From: CAZYFH01 sp965197395
GTDB lineage: Bacteria > Acidobacteriota > Vicinamibacteria > Vicinamibacterales > UBA8438
Assembly (NCBI GenBank): GCA_965197395.1
Contig: CBDANB010000006.1
Location: forward strand, 806,001-870,000
Direction of reading: 5' to 3'
Length of the DNA stretch: 64,000 bases
In this document: positions 1-8,412 of the stretch, piece after piece
How the letters are laid out: each line of letters opens with the position of its first letter
How positions within the stretch are numbered: the stretch's first letter is position 1
Notes under the pieces: model-generated
Told to the model about the DNA's origin: nothing
Databases searched by the model: none
Seen by the model: the letters and a program-made list of their open reading frames with translations, nothing else
Program-made: the position numbers and the translations under genes

Positions 1-2
1 CG

Positions 3-476
3 GACGTCGGGACCATCGGGTTCAGCGCAGCGGAAGCCGCGCGGATGCGCGAGTACCTGCTCAAGGGCGGGTTCCTCTGGGTCGATGATTTCTGGGGCAC
101 GCGCGCCTGGCGCCACTGGGAGAGTGAGATCGCGCGCGTGCTGCCCCCGTCGCAGTATCCGATTCGGGACGTGCCGCTCGACCACCCGGTGTTTCGCGCG
201 CACACCCACGTCACGAAGGTGCCGCAGATCACCGCGATTCAGTTCTGGTACGGGAGCCGCGGTCGGACGACGTCGGAGCGGGGCGCCGACAGCGAGGTCG
301 CGCATATGCGCGCCATCAGCGACGAGCACGGCCGTTTTCTGGTCGTGATGACCCACAACACCGATGTGGCCGACGCGTGGGAGCGCGAGGGGGACGATCC
401 GCGGTTCTTCGAACAGTTTTCTCCCGATGGCTACGGGCTGGGCATCAACGTCCTGCTCCACACGATGAGCCACTGA
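3..476 (+). CDS. DUF4159 domain protein, C-terminal part (cut by window edge)
   Basis: The reading frame is open to the left edge of the window, so only the last 157 residues are visible and the start lies outside. The residues around 'REYLLKGGFLWVDDFWG', the later 'VPLDHPVFR' and the closing glycine-rich 'DGYGLGINVLLHTMSH' match the usual DUF4159 layout: a glutamine-amidotransferase-like Rossmann fold often found C-terminal in large membrane-linked proteins of Acidobacteria and Planctomycetes. The molecular function of the family is unknown. No partner gene is visible because its upstream context is missing. Confidence 0.75.
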   Translation, partial: DVGTIGFSAAEAARMREYLLKGGFLWVDDFWGTRAWRHWESEIARVLPPSQYPIRDVPLDHPVFRAHTHVTKVPQITAIQFWYGSRGRTTSERGADSEVAHMRAISDEHGRFLVVMTHNTDVADAWEREGDDPRFFEQFSPDGYGLGINVLLHTMSH

Positions 477-515
477 GCGTCGCGCCTCGCCTCGACTTTG
501 CGGCGGCGCGACCCC

Positions 516-540
516 GCGGGCCTGAAGGCCCGCGCTACGA
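516..540. repeat. Short palindromic repeat ending in CTACGA (REP family A)
   Basis: Positions 516-533 form an 8-bp stem around the dinucleotide GA, followed by GCTACGA. The same design, a GC(A/G)GGCC hairpin next to CTACGA, appears at 50338-50390, so this is a dispersed intergenic palindrome of the REP type. The rest of the gap 477-828 holds only a degraded DinB stub and no convincing gene. Confidence 0.55.
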
Positions 541-618
541 GCGCGTCCCGGGTGCCACACGAGCGCCAGGATTCGCTCGCCGGCCGTCGTGGCACGCGGG
601 GCGACGCCCTGAGCAGAC

Positions 619-777
619 GTGACCGACGGGCTCATCCCGGAGCTGACATCCCACCAGCGGCAGTTCGCCGCGAACCGCCACACCGCAGCCGCCCTCCTTG
701 CAGACGTGTCACGCACACAGTTCAACTGGCGGCCGGCCCCGGGGAGCGGCGGCACCTTTGGAAGGCGCGGCGGGTGA
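619..777 (+). pseudogene. DinB-family N-terminal remnant
   Basis: From GTG 619 a 52-codon frame reads through 'LIPELTSHQRQFAANRHTA' to 'QFNWRPAPGSGG' and then stops. Such a helix followed by 'FNWRPAPG' is typical of the first helices of DinB-like (DUF664 / mycothiol-dependent type) four-helix proteins, which are normally about 150-170 residues. The helices that should follow are absent. I read it as the surviving first quarter of a deleted DinB gene; a functional 52-residue peptide is unlikely. Confidence 0.5.
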
Positions 778-828
778 AAGACGACGTGGCCTTCCCGGCT
801 TCTTGAGCTCCCCTCACCCGGACGTCGC

Positions 829-1509
829 ATGGCAACACCGCCTCACTGCCCGCTCTGTCATGCGCCCCGCCCGACCCACCACCACCACGGTCGGAGGCGC
901 GCCTTCTGGCGCTGTCATCGGTGTGCGCTCGTCTTCGTCGCGCGCGAGGACTATCCGGATGCCGCGACGGAGAAGGCGCGCTACGACCAGCATCACAACG
1001 ATCCCTCGGATCCCGGTTATCGGCGGTTTCTCTCGGCGCTGGCCGTGCCGCTGCTCGACAGGATCGCGCCCGGCGCGCGTGGTCTCGACTTCGGGTGCGG
1101 ACCGGGGCCGGCGCTGGCTCACATGCTGCGCGAGGCCGGCATGATCGTCGACCTCTATGACGTGTTCTACGCGCCGGACGCCGCGGTGTGGGATCGCCGC
1201 TACGATTTCATCACGGCCAGCGAGGTGATCGAGCATCTCCATGACCCCGCCCGCGAGCTCGACCGGCTGTTCGGCGCGCTCGTGCCCGGCGGTTGGCTCG
1301 CCGTCATGACGAGGTGGGTCAGCAGCATTGGACCGTTCGACGGGTCGCGCTACGCGCGTGACGTGACGCACGTCGGCTTCTACGACACGGCGACGTTCAA
1401 CTGGATTGCGACCCGCTGGGGCGCGACGCTCGAGCTCCCTGCCACCGATGTCGCGCTCCTGCGCACACCGGTGCGGCGCTCGGTCGTCGCAGACGGTGAG
1501 GGGAGGTGA
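829..1509 (+). CDS. Class I SAM-dependent methyltransferase with N-terminal zinc ribbon
   Basis: This 226-residue protein starts with two CxxC pairs (residues 7-10 and about 28-31, 'CPLC' and 'CHRC'), which look like a zinc ribbon. A class I methyltransferase fold follows, with the glycine-rich SAM loop 'GLDFGCGPGPALAHML' near residue 90 and the acidic post-motif 'SEVIEHLHDP'. It resembles the Methyltransf_23 group; the substrate cannot be told from sequence. ATG 829 is the only good start, just before the zinc ribbon. Its stop overlaps by 4 nt the start of the broken YcaQ-like gene, so the two may once have been co-transcribed. Confidence 0.8.
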   Translation: MATPPHCPLCHAPRPTHHHHGRRRAFWRCHRCALVFVAREDYPDAATEKARYDQHHNDPSDPGYRRFLSALAVPLLDRIAPGARGLDFGCGPGPALAHMLREAGMIVDLYDVFYAPDAAVWDRRYDFITASEVIEHLHDPARELDRLFGALVPGGWLAVMTRWVSSIGPFDGSRYARDVTHVGFYDTATFNWIATRWGATLELPATDVALLRTPVRRSVVADGEGR

Positions 1510-1740
1510 CGCCGACGGTGCTGTCCGCGGGGGAGACGCGGCGCATCGTGTTGGCCGCGCAGGGACTCGACCGACCTCCTCGCCCGACTGTTCGGGTTCG
1601 ACTATCGCCTCGAGATCTTCGTCCCGGCCGCCAAGCGCCAGTGGGGTTACTATGTGCTGCCGTTTCTGGTCGACGACCGCCTCGTGGCGCGCGTCGACCT
1701 CAAAGCGCCGCGGCAACCTGGCACGGCCTCGAGGCTGTGA
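1506..1740 (+). pseudogene. YcaQ/AlkZ-like (HTH_42) DNA glycosylase, internally deleted and frameshifted
   Basis: Frame 1 from ATG 1506 gives 'LSAGETRRIVLAAQGLD', the usual N-terminus of the winged-helix crosslink-repair glycosylase family. From about 1573 a different frame gives 'LLARLFGFDYRLEIFVPAAK' and then 'YYVLPFLVDDRLVARVDLKA', the usual C-terminal part, ending at TGA 1738-1740. About 250 or more central residues are missing and the two ends are out of frame. This is a clear deletion pseudogene; intact homologues are about 380-400 residues. A 20-bp direct repeat overlaps its tail (1706-1725 and 1749-1768). Confidence 0.75.
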
Positions 1741-1768
1741 CGGTGCGACGCCGCGGCAACCTGGCACG
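1706..1768. repeat. 20-bp direct repeat, period 43 bp
   Basis: The string CGCCGCGGCAACCTGGCACG occurs at 1706-1725 and again at 1749-1768. The first copy lies in the last codons of the YcaQ remnant and the second just after its stop. It looks like a small local duplication in decaying DNA. Confidence 0.7.
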
Positions 1769-1833
1769 CGCGCTGACCCTGGCACTCCGGGGTACCGGCG
1801 TAGAATAGCCGTCACACGTGCGCGGAGGCGCTT

Positions 1834-3051
1834 ATGGGACGAACTCGCACTCGGCGCGTCTTTCTCGGCGCGCTACCGCTGCTGATCGGCCTCCCGTGGT
1901 CGATCGCGCGTCCGGCCGCCGGCCGATTCACGATAGGCCAGGCCGAACGGGCGATCCGCATCACCGGCATGGAGTTGATCGTCGTCCGCGCGACGCGACG
2001 CACGAACTGGCTCTTCGTGCGATTGGCCACCAACATCGGCCTGACCGGGCTCGGCGAGGCCTCGATGGGGCGGCTGACCGAGCTCCCTGAGCTCGAGCGA
2101 TTCTTTGCGCTCGTCCGGGACGCCTCGCCGTTCGAGATCGAGCGCTACCGCGCGCGGGGATTGGGGTCCGCCGGGACCGGTGACCGCCGGCTGGCGACCG
2201 CGTTCAGCGCCATCGAGCAGGCGCAGTGGGATCTCGTCGGCAAGGCGCTCGACGCGCCGCTCTACGATCTCTTCGGCGGCGAGCTCCAGCGCTCGCTGCC
2301 GGTGTACGCGAACATCAATCGAGCGACGACCGACCGTTCGCCGCGCGGATTTGCCGCCACGGCGCGGCAGGCGGTCGAGGACGGCTTCCGCGCGGTCAAG
2401 GCCGCGCCGTTCGACGGATTCCCTTCACTCGACGCGCCGGCGGACGACGTGTCGCGGGCGAGGGACCTCGGGACGGCCTGCATCGAAGCCATGCGAACGG
2501 CAATCGGTCCCGACGTCGCGCTCAAGATCGACGTCCATAGCAACTTCGACGTCGACCTCGCCATCGACGTGGCGCGCCGACTCGAACCCCAGCAGCTGTC
2601 GTGGTACGAAGAGCCGGTCCCGCCGACCGATCTCGATGGCACGAAAACGATTCACGACGCGATTACCCAGCCGATGGCCGGCGGGGAGTTCCTGTTCGGG
2701 ACCGCCGGGTTCGCGCCGCTCTGCCGCGAGCGCGCCGTGGACGTCATCATGCCAGACGTCAAACACTGCGGCGGCATGACCGAGCTGCGCAAGATCGCGA
2801 CCATCGCCGAGGTTCACGACGTCCTCGTGTCGCCGCACAACCCGAGCGGTCCCGTGAGCACGGCGGCATCGGCCCAGTTGTGTGCCGGGATGCCGAATTT
2901 TGACATCCTCGAATACCAGTGGAACGAGGTGCCGTGGCGGAGCGAGCTCGTCGACCCACCCGAGCGGTTCTCGGCCGGCGCCCTCCCGGTGCCGGACGGC
3001 CCGGGCATCGGCGTCACGCTCAGCGACGCCGTGGCGCGCGCCCACGGATAG
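1834..3051 (+). CDS. Mandelate racemase / muconate lactonizing-type dehydratase (enolase superfamily), Tat-exported
   Basis: A 405-residue enolase-superfamily protein. Residues 1-30 carry an RTRRVFLG twin-arginine-like motif, a hydrophobic stretch and an Ala-rich cleavage region, suggesting Tat export. The barrel shows 'AVKAAPF' (candidate base), 'KIDVHSNFD' and 'WYEEPVPP' (metal ligands Asp and Glu), 'GGEFLFG' (third ligand region) and 'VSPHNPSGP' (catalytic His). The closest named group is D-galactonate/mannonate dehydratase-like. Exported members are common in Acidobacteria and Planctomycetes and probably dehydrate sugar acids, but the substrate is inferred. ATG 1834 keeps the whole signal peptide. 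Confidence 0.8.
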   Translation: MGRTRTRRVFLGALPLLIGLPWSIARPAAGRFTIGQAERAIRITGMELIVVRATRRTNWLFVRLATNIGLTGLGEASMGRLTELPELERFFALVRDASPFEIERYRARGLGSAGTGDRRLATAFSAIEQAQWDLVGKALDAPLYDLFGGELQRSLPVYANINRATTDRSPRGFAATARQAVEDGFRAVKAAPFDGFPSLDAPADDVSRARDLGTACIEAMRTAIGPDVALKIDVHSNFDVDLAIDVARRLEPQQLSWYEEPVPPTDLDGTKTIHDAITQPMAGGEFLFGTAGFAPLCRERAVDVIMPDVKHCGGMTELRKIATIAEVHDVLVSPHNPSGPVSTAASAQLCAGMPNFDILEYQWNEVPWRSELVDPPERFSAGALPVPDGPGIGVTLSDAVARAHG

Positions 3052-3073
3052 GTCGACGCGAGCGGGTCTCACC

Positions 3074-3349
3074 TTAGGCGGGCGTGCCGAAGCGCTCAGC
3101 GGCGCGGGCTCTCGCGCGGGCCGCGACCTCGTCGCGATCGCGCGTCGGCGCCGCGGTTGTCAGGTCGTCGACGAGTTGACGCGCCACCACGGCGACGTCG
3201 TCGACCGCCCGGTCAAACACCCCGCGGTTGGCCTGTGACGGCTTCGTGAAGCCGCTCAGCTTGCGCACGAACTGGAGCGCCGCCGCACGAACTTCCTCGT
3301 CGGTGGCCGGCGGCTCGAAGTTGAACAGCGTCTTGATGTTGCGGCACAT
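3074..3349 (-). CDS. DUF2277 family protein
   Basis: This 91-residue protein begins 'MCRNIKTLFNFEPPATDEEV' and continues 'AALQFVRKLSGFTKPSQANR', the signature of DUF2277. That family is small, cytosolic and widespread in Actinobacteria and Acidobacteria, with no known function. It is transcribed divergently from enolase across a 92-bp spacer that contains an inverted repeat. Confidence 0.85.
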   Translation of the reverse strand: MCRNIKTLFNFEPPATDEEVRAAALQFVRKLSGFTKPSQANRGVFDRAVDDVAVVARQLVDDLTTAAPTRDRDEVAARARARAAERFGTPA

Positions 3350-3362
3350 GGTAGCGTGATCA

Positions 3363-3390
3363 TAACAGGCACCGACGCCGGCACCTGTTA
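3363..3390. promoter_or_regulatory. Inverted repeat between DUF2277 and enolase
   Basis: TAACAGG (3363-3369) and CCTGTTA (3384-3390) form a 7-bp dyad with a 14-bp spacer, in the divergent intergenic region. It could be an operator or a hairpin near either 5' end; no cognate regulator is identifiable. Confidence 0.35.
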
Positions 3391-3441
3391 CGATCCCTCG
3401 AGGAAGCCGAAGACGAAGACGAACAGGAGATACGACCGCTC

Positions 3442-4734
3442 ATGCGGATTCGGACGATCGATGCGCTGGAGGTGATCGACTCGCGCGGCAACCCGACCGT
3501 GGAGGCCCGCGTGCATCTCGATGACGGGACGATAGCGGAGGCGCGGGTGCCATCGGGCGCGTCGACCGGCGAGCGGGAAGCGACCGAGCTTCGCGACGGC
3601 GGCACACGATACGGCGGCAAGGGGGTCCTCCGGGCGGTCGCCAACGTCAACACGGAGATCAACGCCGCGTTGTCGGGGCACGACGTCGACGACCAGGCGT
3701 CACTCGACCGCCGCATGCGCGACCTCGACGGCACACCCAACAAGTCGCGTCTTGGCGCGAACGCGATCCTCGGCGTCTCGATGGCGATAGCGCGCGCCGC
3801 CGCACACGCCACGCGCGTGCCCCTGTACCGTCGACTGGGCGGCGACGCCGCGGCCGTCCTCCCCGTCCCCTGTCTCAACGTCATCAACGGGGGCCGTCAC
3901 GCCGACAACACGGTCGATTTTCAGGAGTTCAAGATCGCGCCGCACAACGCCCCCACCTTCTCCGAGGCGCTGCGTATGGGCATCGAGACGTTTCACGCGC
4001 TCAAGGCGTTGTTGAAGAGCCAGGGCAAATCCACGGGCATCGGCGACGAAGGCGGGTTCGCACCCGATCTCGCGGACAATCGTGACGCGATCGAGCTCAT
4101 TCTCAGCGCCGTCGAGGACGCCGGCTATCGGCCAGGGACCGACATCGCGATCTGCCTCGACCCGGCGTCCAGCGAGATGTGGCAAGACGGGCGCTATGTC
4201 GCCTTCAAGTCGGACCAGTCGGCCCGGTCGACGGAGCAGATGGTCGAGCTGTGGCGGGACTGGGTCAATCAGTATCCCATCGTGCTGATCGAGGACGCGC
4301 TCGCCGAGAACGACTGGGACGGCTGGGAACTGCTAACGCGAGCGCTGGGTGACCGGATTGAGCTCGTGGGCGACGATATCTTCTGCACCAACCCGACCAT
4401 TCTCCGGCAGGCCATCGACCGCGGCGTCGGCAACTCGATTCTGGTGAAGCTCAACCAGATCGGCACCGTCTCGGAGACACTCGAGACCGTGCGACTCGCG
4501 CAGCAGCACGGGTACGGGGCTTACATGTCGCACCGGTCCGGCGAGACCGAGGATACATTCATCGCCGACCTCGCGGTCGCGACTGGCTGCGGCCACATCA
4601 AGACGGGGTCGGGATGCCGGGGCGAACGAACCGCCAAGTTCAATCGTCTCCTCCGGATAGAGCACGAGCTTGGCGACGCGGCCCGATTCGCGGGTCTCGG
4701 CGGATTTCGACAGACGTCTGTAACCGCAGCATAG
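3442..4734 (+). CDS. eno: Enolase (phosphopyruvate hydratase)
   Basis: The 430-residue length is normal for bacterial enolase, which converts 2-phosphoglycerate to phosphoenolpyruvate in the cytosol. The start 'MRIRTIDALEVIDSRGNPT' is canonical, as are 'PSGASTGEREA', 'GDEGGFAPDL', 'LIEDALAENDW', 'GDDIFCTNP', 'LVKLNQIGT' (catalytic Lys region) and 'MSHRSGETEDTFIADLAVA'. An AGGAG stands about 12 nt before ATG 3442. A DUF2306 gene follows after 10 bp on the same strand and may be co-transcribed. Confidence 0.97.
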   Translation: MRIRTIDALEVIDSRGNPTVEARVHLDDGTIAEARVPSGASTGEREATELRDGGTRYGGKGVLRAVANVNTEINAALSGHDVDDQASLDRRMRDLDGTPNKSRLGANAILGVSMAIARAAAHATRVPLYRRLGGDAAAVLPVPCLNVINGGRHADNTVDFQEFKIAPHNAPTFSEALRMGIETFHALKALLKSQGKSTGIGDEGGFAPDLADNRDAIELILSAVEDAGYRPGTDIAICLDPASSEMWQDGRYVAFKSDQSARSTEQMVELWRDWVNQYPIVLIEDALAENDWDGWELLTRALGDRIELVGDDIFCTNPTILRQAIDRGVGNSILVKLNQIGTVSETLETVRLAQQHGYGAYMSHRSGETEDTFIADLAVATGCGHIKTGSGCRGERTAKFNRLLRIEHELGDAARFAGLGGFRQTSVTAA

Positions 4735-4744
4735 GAAGGAGACG

Positions 4745-5416
4745 ATGATGGCCACACCGGCAGTCGCGCTCGAAGCGCCCGGAACGTCGCGCCGACCGTC
4801 GACGGCGCGCACCATGGGCCTCGGCGCCGTCTTCGTATCGGCGCTGGTGTTCTGGGTGCTCATCGCCGTCCCGTATCTGACGTTCAACGAGGAGTTCCTC
4901 GGTCGCTACGACTTGCGCCGCGGCTGGATCCTCGCGCACGTTGCGTTCGGCACGGTCGCGCTGCTGACCGGACCGATCCAGCTCTGGCTCGGGTTCGCGC
5001 GCCGGCGGATGGCGCTGCACCGAACAATGGGCATCGCCTACATGACCGCGGTCGGCCTCGGCTCGATCGCGGCCTTCCGGCTGGCCGTGCTGACCGACTT
5101 CGGATGGGTGTTCGGACTCGCGCTCGCGATGCTGGGCGTCGCGTGGCTGCTCACCACTGGGATGGCCTACGTGGCCATTCGGCGCAGGCAGATCGCGCAG
5201 CATCAGGAGTGGATGATTCGCAGCTACGTCACAACCTTCGCGTTCGTGCTGTTCCGCGTCTTCGTCGGCGCCATGCAGGTCGCGGGTGTCGGCACGCTTG
5301 AGGAGCAGCTCACGGCGTCCGCCTGGATCTGCTGGTCCGTGCCGCTCGTCATCACCGAGGTCGTGCTGCAATCGCGGCGAACCCTGGGCACCTCACCGTC
5401 AGCTGCCCGCGCCTAG
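4745..5416 (+). CDS. DUF2306 membrane protein
   Basis: A 223-residue integral membrane protein with about six hydrophobic segments. After a first helix ('VFVSALVFWVLIAVPYL') comes 'AHVAFGTVALLTGPIQLW', then 'ALHRTMGIAYMTAVGLGS' and a final 'WMIRSYVTTFAFVLFRVF' region. The order HVAFGTVALLTGPIQ...HR.MG...H..WM.RSY is typical of DUF2306 (COG5395); the conserved His residues hint at haem or metal binding, but the function is unknown. Tandem ATGs at 4745 and 4748 follow AGGAGACG, so either could be used. Confidence 0.8.
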   Translation: MMATPAVALEAPGTSRRPSTARTMGLGAVFVSALVFWVLIAVPYLTFNEEFLGRYDLRRGWILAHVAFGTVALLTGPIQLWLGFARRRMALHRTMGIAYMTAVGLGSIAAFRLAVLTDFGWVFGLALAMLGVAWLLTTGMAYVAIRRRQIAQHQEWMIRSYVTTFAFVLFRVFVGAMQVAGVGTLEEQLTASAWICWSVPLVITEVVLQSRRTLGTSPSAARA

Positions 5417-5425
5417 CTGCCCCAG

Positions 5426-5908
5426 GTGTCCCTGCTCCTTGTCGCACTGGCTGTCGCCGTCGTGATCGTCGGCGTCATCGGCACCGTGTTGCCGGGTCTG
5501 CCCGGAGCGGCCTTTGTGCTGGTGGGCCTCGTCTGGCTGCTGTGGCTCGACGGCTTCACCCACGCGGGCGCCGGGACGGTCGCGATCCTCGTGCTGTTGA
5601 CCGTGGGGTGCTACGTCGTCGAGTTCGGCTCCACGGCCTTGGGAGCAAAGCGGTCGGGCGCTGGCCGTTGGGCGATCGCCGGCGCCGCCGCAGGTACGGT
5701 GCTCGGCGTCTTCCTCGGACTGCCAGGATTGCTCGTGGGTCCCTTCGTCGGCGCAGTCGCCGGCGAATACTACAGCCGCGGTAACCTGGAGGAGGCGACG
5801 CGGGCCGGCATCGGCGCGTGGATCGGCCTGGTCGTCGGGACGGCGGGCAAGCTCGCCCTGGTGGTGTCGATGGTGGCGATTGTCGCCGTGGCGTTCCTGC
5901 TGCGCTAG
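5426..5908 (+). CDS. DUF456 membrane protein
   Basis: A 160-residue very hydrophobic protein with roughly five transmembrane segments. 'GVIGTVLPGLPGAAFVLVGL' near the N-terminus and 'LGVFLGLPGLLVGPFVGAVAGEY' in the middle are the repeated glycine-rich helices of the DUF456 family (function unknown). It starts at GTG 5426, 9 bp after the DUF2306 stop, so the two probably share a transcript. Confidence 0.82.
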   Translation: MSLLLVALAVAVVIVGVIGTVLPGLPGAAFVLVGLVWLLWLDGFTHAGAGTVAILVLLTVGCYVVEFGSTALGAKRSGAGRWAIAGAAAGTVLGVFLGLPGLLVGPFVGAVAGEYYSRGNLEEATRAGIGAWIGLVVGTAGKLALVVSMVAIVAVAFLLR

Positions 5909-5958
5909 CTGTCGTGACCGCCGGATCTTGTGCGAATGAGACAAGTGTGCTGACGACA

Positions 5959-5993
5959 CCAGGCGCGCACAGCGCGCGAAGCCCCATCTAATC
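5959..5993 (+). repeat. REP family B, short copy
   Basis: The run AGGCGCGCACAGCGCGCGAA followed by GCCCCATCTAA is a shortened version of the roughly 90-bp elements at 53929, 56739 and 59176. As in two of those, it sits just upstream of a gene start (5996) in the same orientation. Confidence 0.55.
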
Positions 5994-5995
5994 AG

Positions 5996-6205
5996 GTGTC
6001 TTTTCGAACGCGTATCGTCCGTATGGGCAACAGCCGGGTGATCCGGATCCCGAAGGAGCTGATGGAGCGAGCGAAGATCGAGGACGACGGCGATGTTGAC
6101 GTCGAGTTCGAGGGCGGACGGATCGTCGTCCGACCAGCGTTCAAGGCCCAGTCGCGCCAGGCCGCGCGCAGAATGCTCGACACGGGCGATGGCACACGAG
6201 ACTGA
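5996..6205 (+). CDS. AbrB/MazE-type antitoxin-like DNA-binding protein
   Basis: A 69-residue protein with the swapped-hairpin AbrB/MazE core: 'TRIVRMGNSRVIRIPKELME' followed by 'DVDVEFEGGRIVVRP'. Such proteins normally neutralise a MazF-type toxin and repress their own operon. No toxin gene follows; the next frame is a broken GNAT gene overlapping the last codons, so this is an orphan antitoxin or a solitary regulator. I chose GTG 5996 because it includes the first beta strand; the in-frame ATG at 6023 would lose it. Confidence 0.7.
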   Translation: MSFRTRIVRMGNSRVIRIPKELMERAKIEDDGDVDVEFEGGRIVVRPAFKAQSRQAARRMLDTGDGTRD

Positions 6206-6373
6206 CGCCACGATTCGCACCAAACGGCTGACGCTGCGGCCGGCGGGACCCGGCAATGTCGAGGCGCTCCATTCGCTGTGGACGGAGCCGGCGTCCGTCG
6301 CTACCTCTGGGATGACGTGGTCATTCCCCGGAGGCAGGTGGCGGAGGCGGTCGAGCGCAGCACCGACGAGTGA
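6189..6373 (+). pseudogene. GNAT acetyltransferase N-terminal remnant with frameshift
   Basis: From ATG 6189 the frame reads 'TIRTKRLTLRPAGPGNVEAL' and 'HSLWTEP', the standard opening of RimJ-type acetyltransferases. The expected continuation, 'VRRYLWDDVVIPRRQVAEAV', is encoded in another frame and ends at TGA 6371-6373. One base has apparently been lost near 6292, and the acetyl-CoA-binding half is missing entirely. Pseudogene. Confidence 0.7.
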
Positions 6374-6379
6374 GGATCG

Positions 6380-6793
6380 TTGACCACGGAGGCGCTGGTC
6401 CGTCGCTTCTATGACGAGCTGTGGAATCGGTTCGACAAGACGCTGATCCCGGCGCTGCTCACCGACGACGTCACGTTTCGAGGGTCGCTCGGGCGCCATG
6501 CGGTTGGCCACGCGGATTTCAGCGCCTACATGGACGTGATTCACGACGCGTTTCCGGACTTTCACAACCGCATCGATGAGTTGATCGTCGACGCGGTCGG
6601 GCACTCGGCGTTCGCGCGTCTTCACTATCAAGGAACGCACGACGGCGAGCTCTTCGGTGTGGCGGCCACCGGTCGCGTGGTCGCGTACGAGGGCGCGGCC
6701 CGATTCGAGACGCGCGGCGGGCGCATCGCCGACATCTGGGTACTCGGCGATCTCCACGGCCTGATGCGCCAACTCCGCGCCGAGACGCACTAG
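6380..6793 (+). CDS. SnoaL-like / ester cyclase-type protein
   Basis: A 137-residue protein of the NTF2-like fold. 'VRRFYDELWNRFDKTLIPAL' followed by 'DVTFRGSLG' and 'FSAYMDVIHDAFPDFHNRID' is the typical SnoaL-like polyketide-cyclase pattern, as is the late 'ARFETRGGRIADIWVLGDL'. Proteins of this family bind small hydrophobic molecules or act as minor isomerases; the substrate cannot be predicted. The start is TTG 6380, right after the GNAT remnant. Confidence 0.75.
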   Translation: MTTEALVRRFYDELWNRFDKTLIPALLTDDVTFRGSLGRHAVGHADFSAYMDVIHDAFPDFHNRIDELIVDAVGHSAFARLHYQGTHDGELFGVAATGRVVAYEGAARFETRGGRIADIWVLGDLHGLMRQLRAETH

Positions 6794-8412
6794 GCTGCAA
6801 AGTACCGCGCGAGGGTCGTCGCGCGTGGCTTCGGCGTCCACCACGACACCGCGATCATCAGCAGCGTCGAGCCGACCAACATCGGGAGCACGGGCATGTA
6901 CCCCCAGACGTCCGTGCCACCCGGCGTGCGCGTGATGATATCGACCCCACCGGCCGTCCAGATCGGTACCACCGTCCCCGGCGGCGGCGCCGGTACGACC
7001 GCCTGAAGCACCGCGACGCCCGTCACGGTGGCGGCCGTCCAGAGCACGACGGCAAGCGCGCCCCATTTTGTGCTCCCCTTCCAGAACAGCGCCGAGACCA
7101 GCAGGGGCAAGAGCGCCGTAAACCCGGAGAAGGCGTACTGGACGGCGATGCCGAAAATGCCCGGCGGCGCGCGCAACGCGATGACAAACGCCACAAGCGC
7201 GATCAGGACGACGAACAGCCGTCCGGTCTGCACCTGCACCTGCGGCCCGAAACGGCTGGCGCCGCCGTAGAACGCGAAGACGTCCTCGGTGAACATCGTC
7301 GACAGCGCCAGAATCTGCGAGTCGCTGGCCATTACCGCCGCCATGATGCCGGCGCCGAGGAGCCCGGCCAGCCACAGCGGGGCATAGTGCTCGAGCATGA
7401 GGATGATGACGTCATCTCCGGCTGCCGCGCGTTGCAGCTCGGCAATGTCCTCGGCCGGCAGGGCGTCCCGATCGCCGGCGAGCGTGGCGCGCGCCTCCAG
7501 CTTCGCCTCGATCCCGGGCACGTCGCGCATGGCATTGGCTGCCACCCCGAGAAACGTGCACGGCAACCAGATGGCCAGGATGGCCAGCGGATAGAAGATG
7601 ACGGTCTTCTTGAACTGCCCCATCTTGCGCGCCGTGAGACAGAAGATGGAGATGTGCGGGAACATGATCGTCGACAACGGGATCAGCATGTAGCTGAAGA
7701 AGAACTTGGGCGGGACGCGCTCGCGCGTCAGCAGCGGCGCCGTCTCCGGTGACGCCAGGAGACGCTCCATCGCCTGGGGGAAACCGCCGATGCTCACGCT
7801 GATGAAGATCACCGCCGCGGCCCCGAAGGTGAGAAACAACACGGTCTGAAACGTGTTGACCCACGCCGTGCCGCGCATGCCACCGAAGAAGACGTAGCTC
7901 ATGACGACGAGCGCGACGATGAGACCGCCGAGCCAGTAGGGGACGACGCCGGCGCTCACGGCGTTGAGCGTCGTGCCGCCCCCCATCACGGCGATGACGA
8001 TGTAGGGCACGAGAAGCGTCGCCTGCATCGCGAAGATGGCCGTGCCGATGTGCCCACACTCCCAGCGGTCGCGATACATCTGCACGGGCGTCAGGAACCC
8101 GTGGCGCTTGCCCAGCGACCACACGCGCGTGCCAAACAGGTAGAGCGTTACGGGGATGAGAAACGCCGATGACGACCCCATGAGCCCGAAGGTCACGATG
8201 CCGTTCGCAAACGCGTGACCCGCCGACCCGAGAATGGTAAACGCGGTCATGTTCGTGCCGAACAGCGACAGGAGAAACACGTACTGACCGAGCGATCGGT
8301 TGGCGAGGAAGTACCCTTCGGCGCCCTCAGGACCGGACGAACGCCGGAACGCGAAGATGCCGATGTAGAGCACGACACCCAGATACGCGAAGACGACCAA
8401 CGCGGGGATCAC
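6790..8412 (-). CDS. Sodium:solute symporter (SSS family)
   Basis: A 540-residue polytopic membrane protein with about 13 hydrophobic helices. 'GYFLANRSLGQYVFLLSLFG', 'TAFTILGSAGHAFANGIV', 'GGMRGTAWVNTFQTVLFL' and 'AVMASDSQILALSTMFTEDV' are SSS-family landmarks covering the Na+-binding helices. The substrate is unknown. GTG 8412 is chosen because upstream codons are not hydrophobic and it gives a 4-nt GTGA overlap with the DUF3311 gene, a pair that recurs in many genomes. Its 3' end overlaps the SnoaL-like gene tail by 4 bp on the opposite strand. Confidence 0.88.
   Translation of the reverse strand: MIPALVVFAYLGVVLYIGIFAFRRSSGPEGAEGYFLANRSLGQYVFLLSLFGTNMTAFTILGSAGHAFANGIVTFGLMGSSSAFLIPVTLYLFGTRVWSLGKRHGFLTPVQMYRDRWECGHIGTAIFAMQATLLVPYIVIAVMGGGTTLNAVSAGVVPYWLGGLIVALVVMSYVFFGGMRGTAWVNTFQTVLFLTFGAAAVIFISVSIGGFPQAMERLLASPETAPLLTRERVPPKFFFSYMLIPLSTIMFPHISIFCLTARKMGQFKKTVIFYPLAILAIWLPCTFLGVAANAMRDVPGIEAKLEARATLAGDRDALPAEDIAELQRAAAGDDVIILMLEHYAPLWLAGLLGAGIMAAVMASDSQILALSTMFTEDVFAFYGGASRFGPQVQVQTGRLFVVLIALVAFVIALRAPPGIFGIAVQYAFSGFTALLPLLVSALFWKGSTKWGALAVVLWTAATVTGVAVLQAVVPAPPPGTVVPIWTAGGVDIITRTPGGTDVWGYMPVLPMLVGSTLLMIAVSWWTPKPRATTLARYFAA

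Noticed and set aside
5399..7375. A 658-codon minus-strand frame across DUF456, MazE-like and SnoaL-like genes
   Set aside because: The translation is low-complexity Arg/Gly/Asp with no motifs and is antisense to recognisable genes; high GC at third positions produces such frames.
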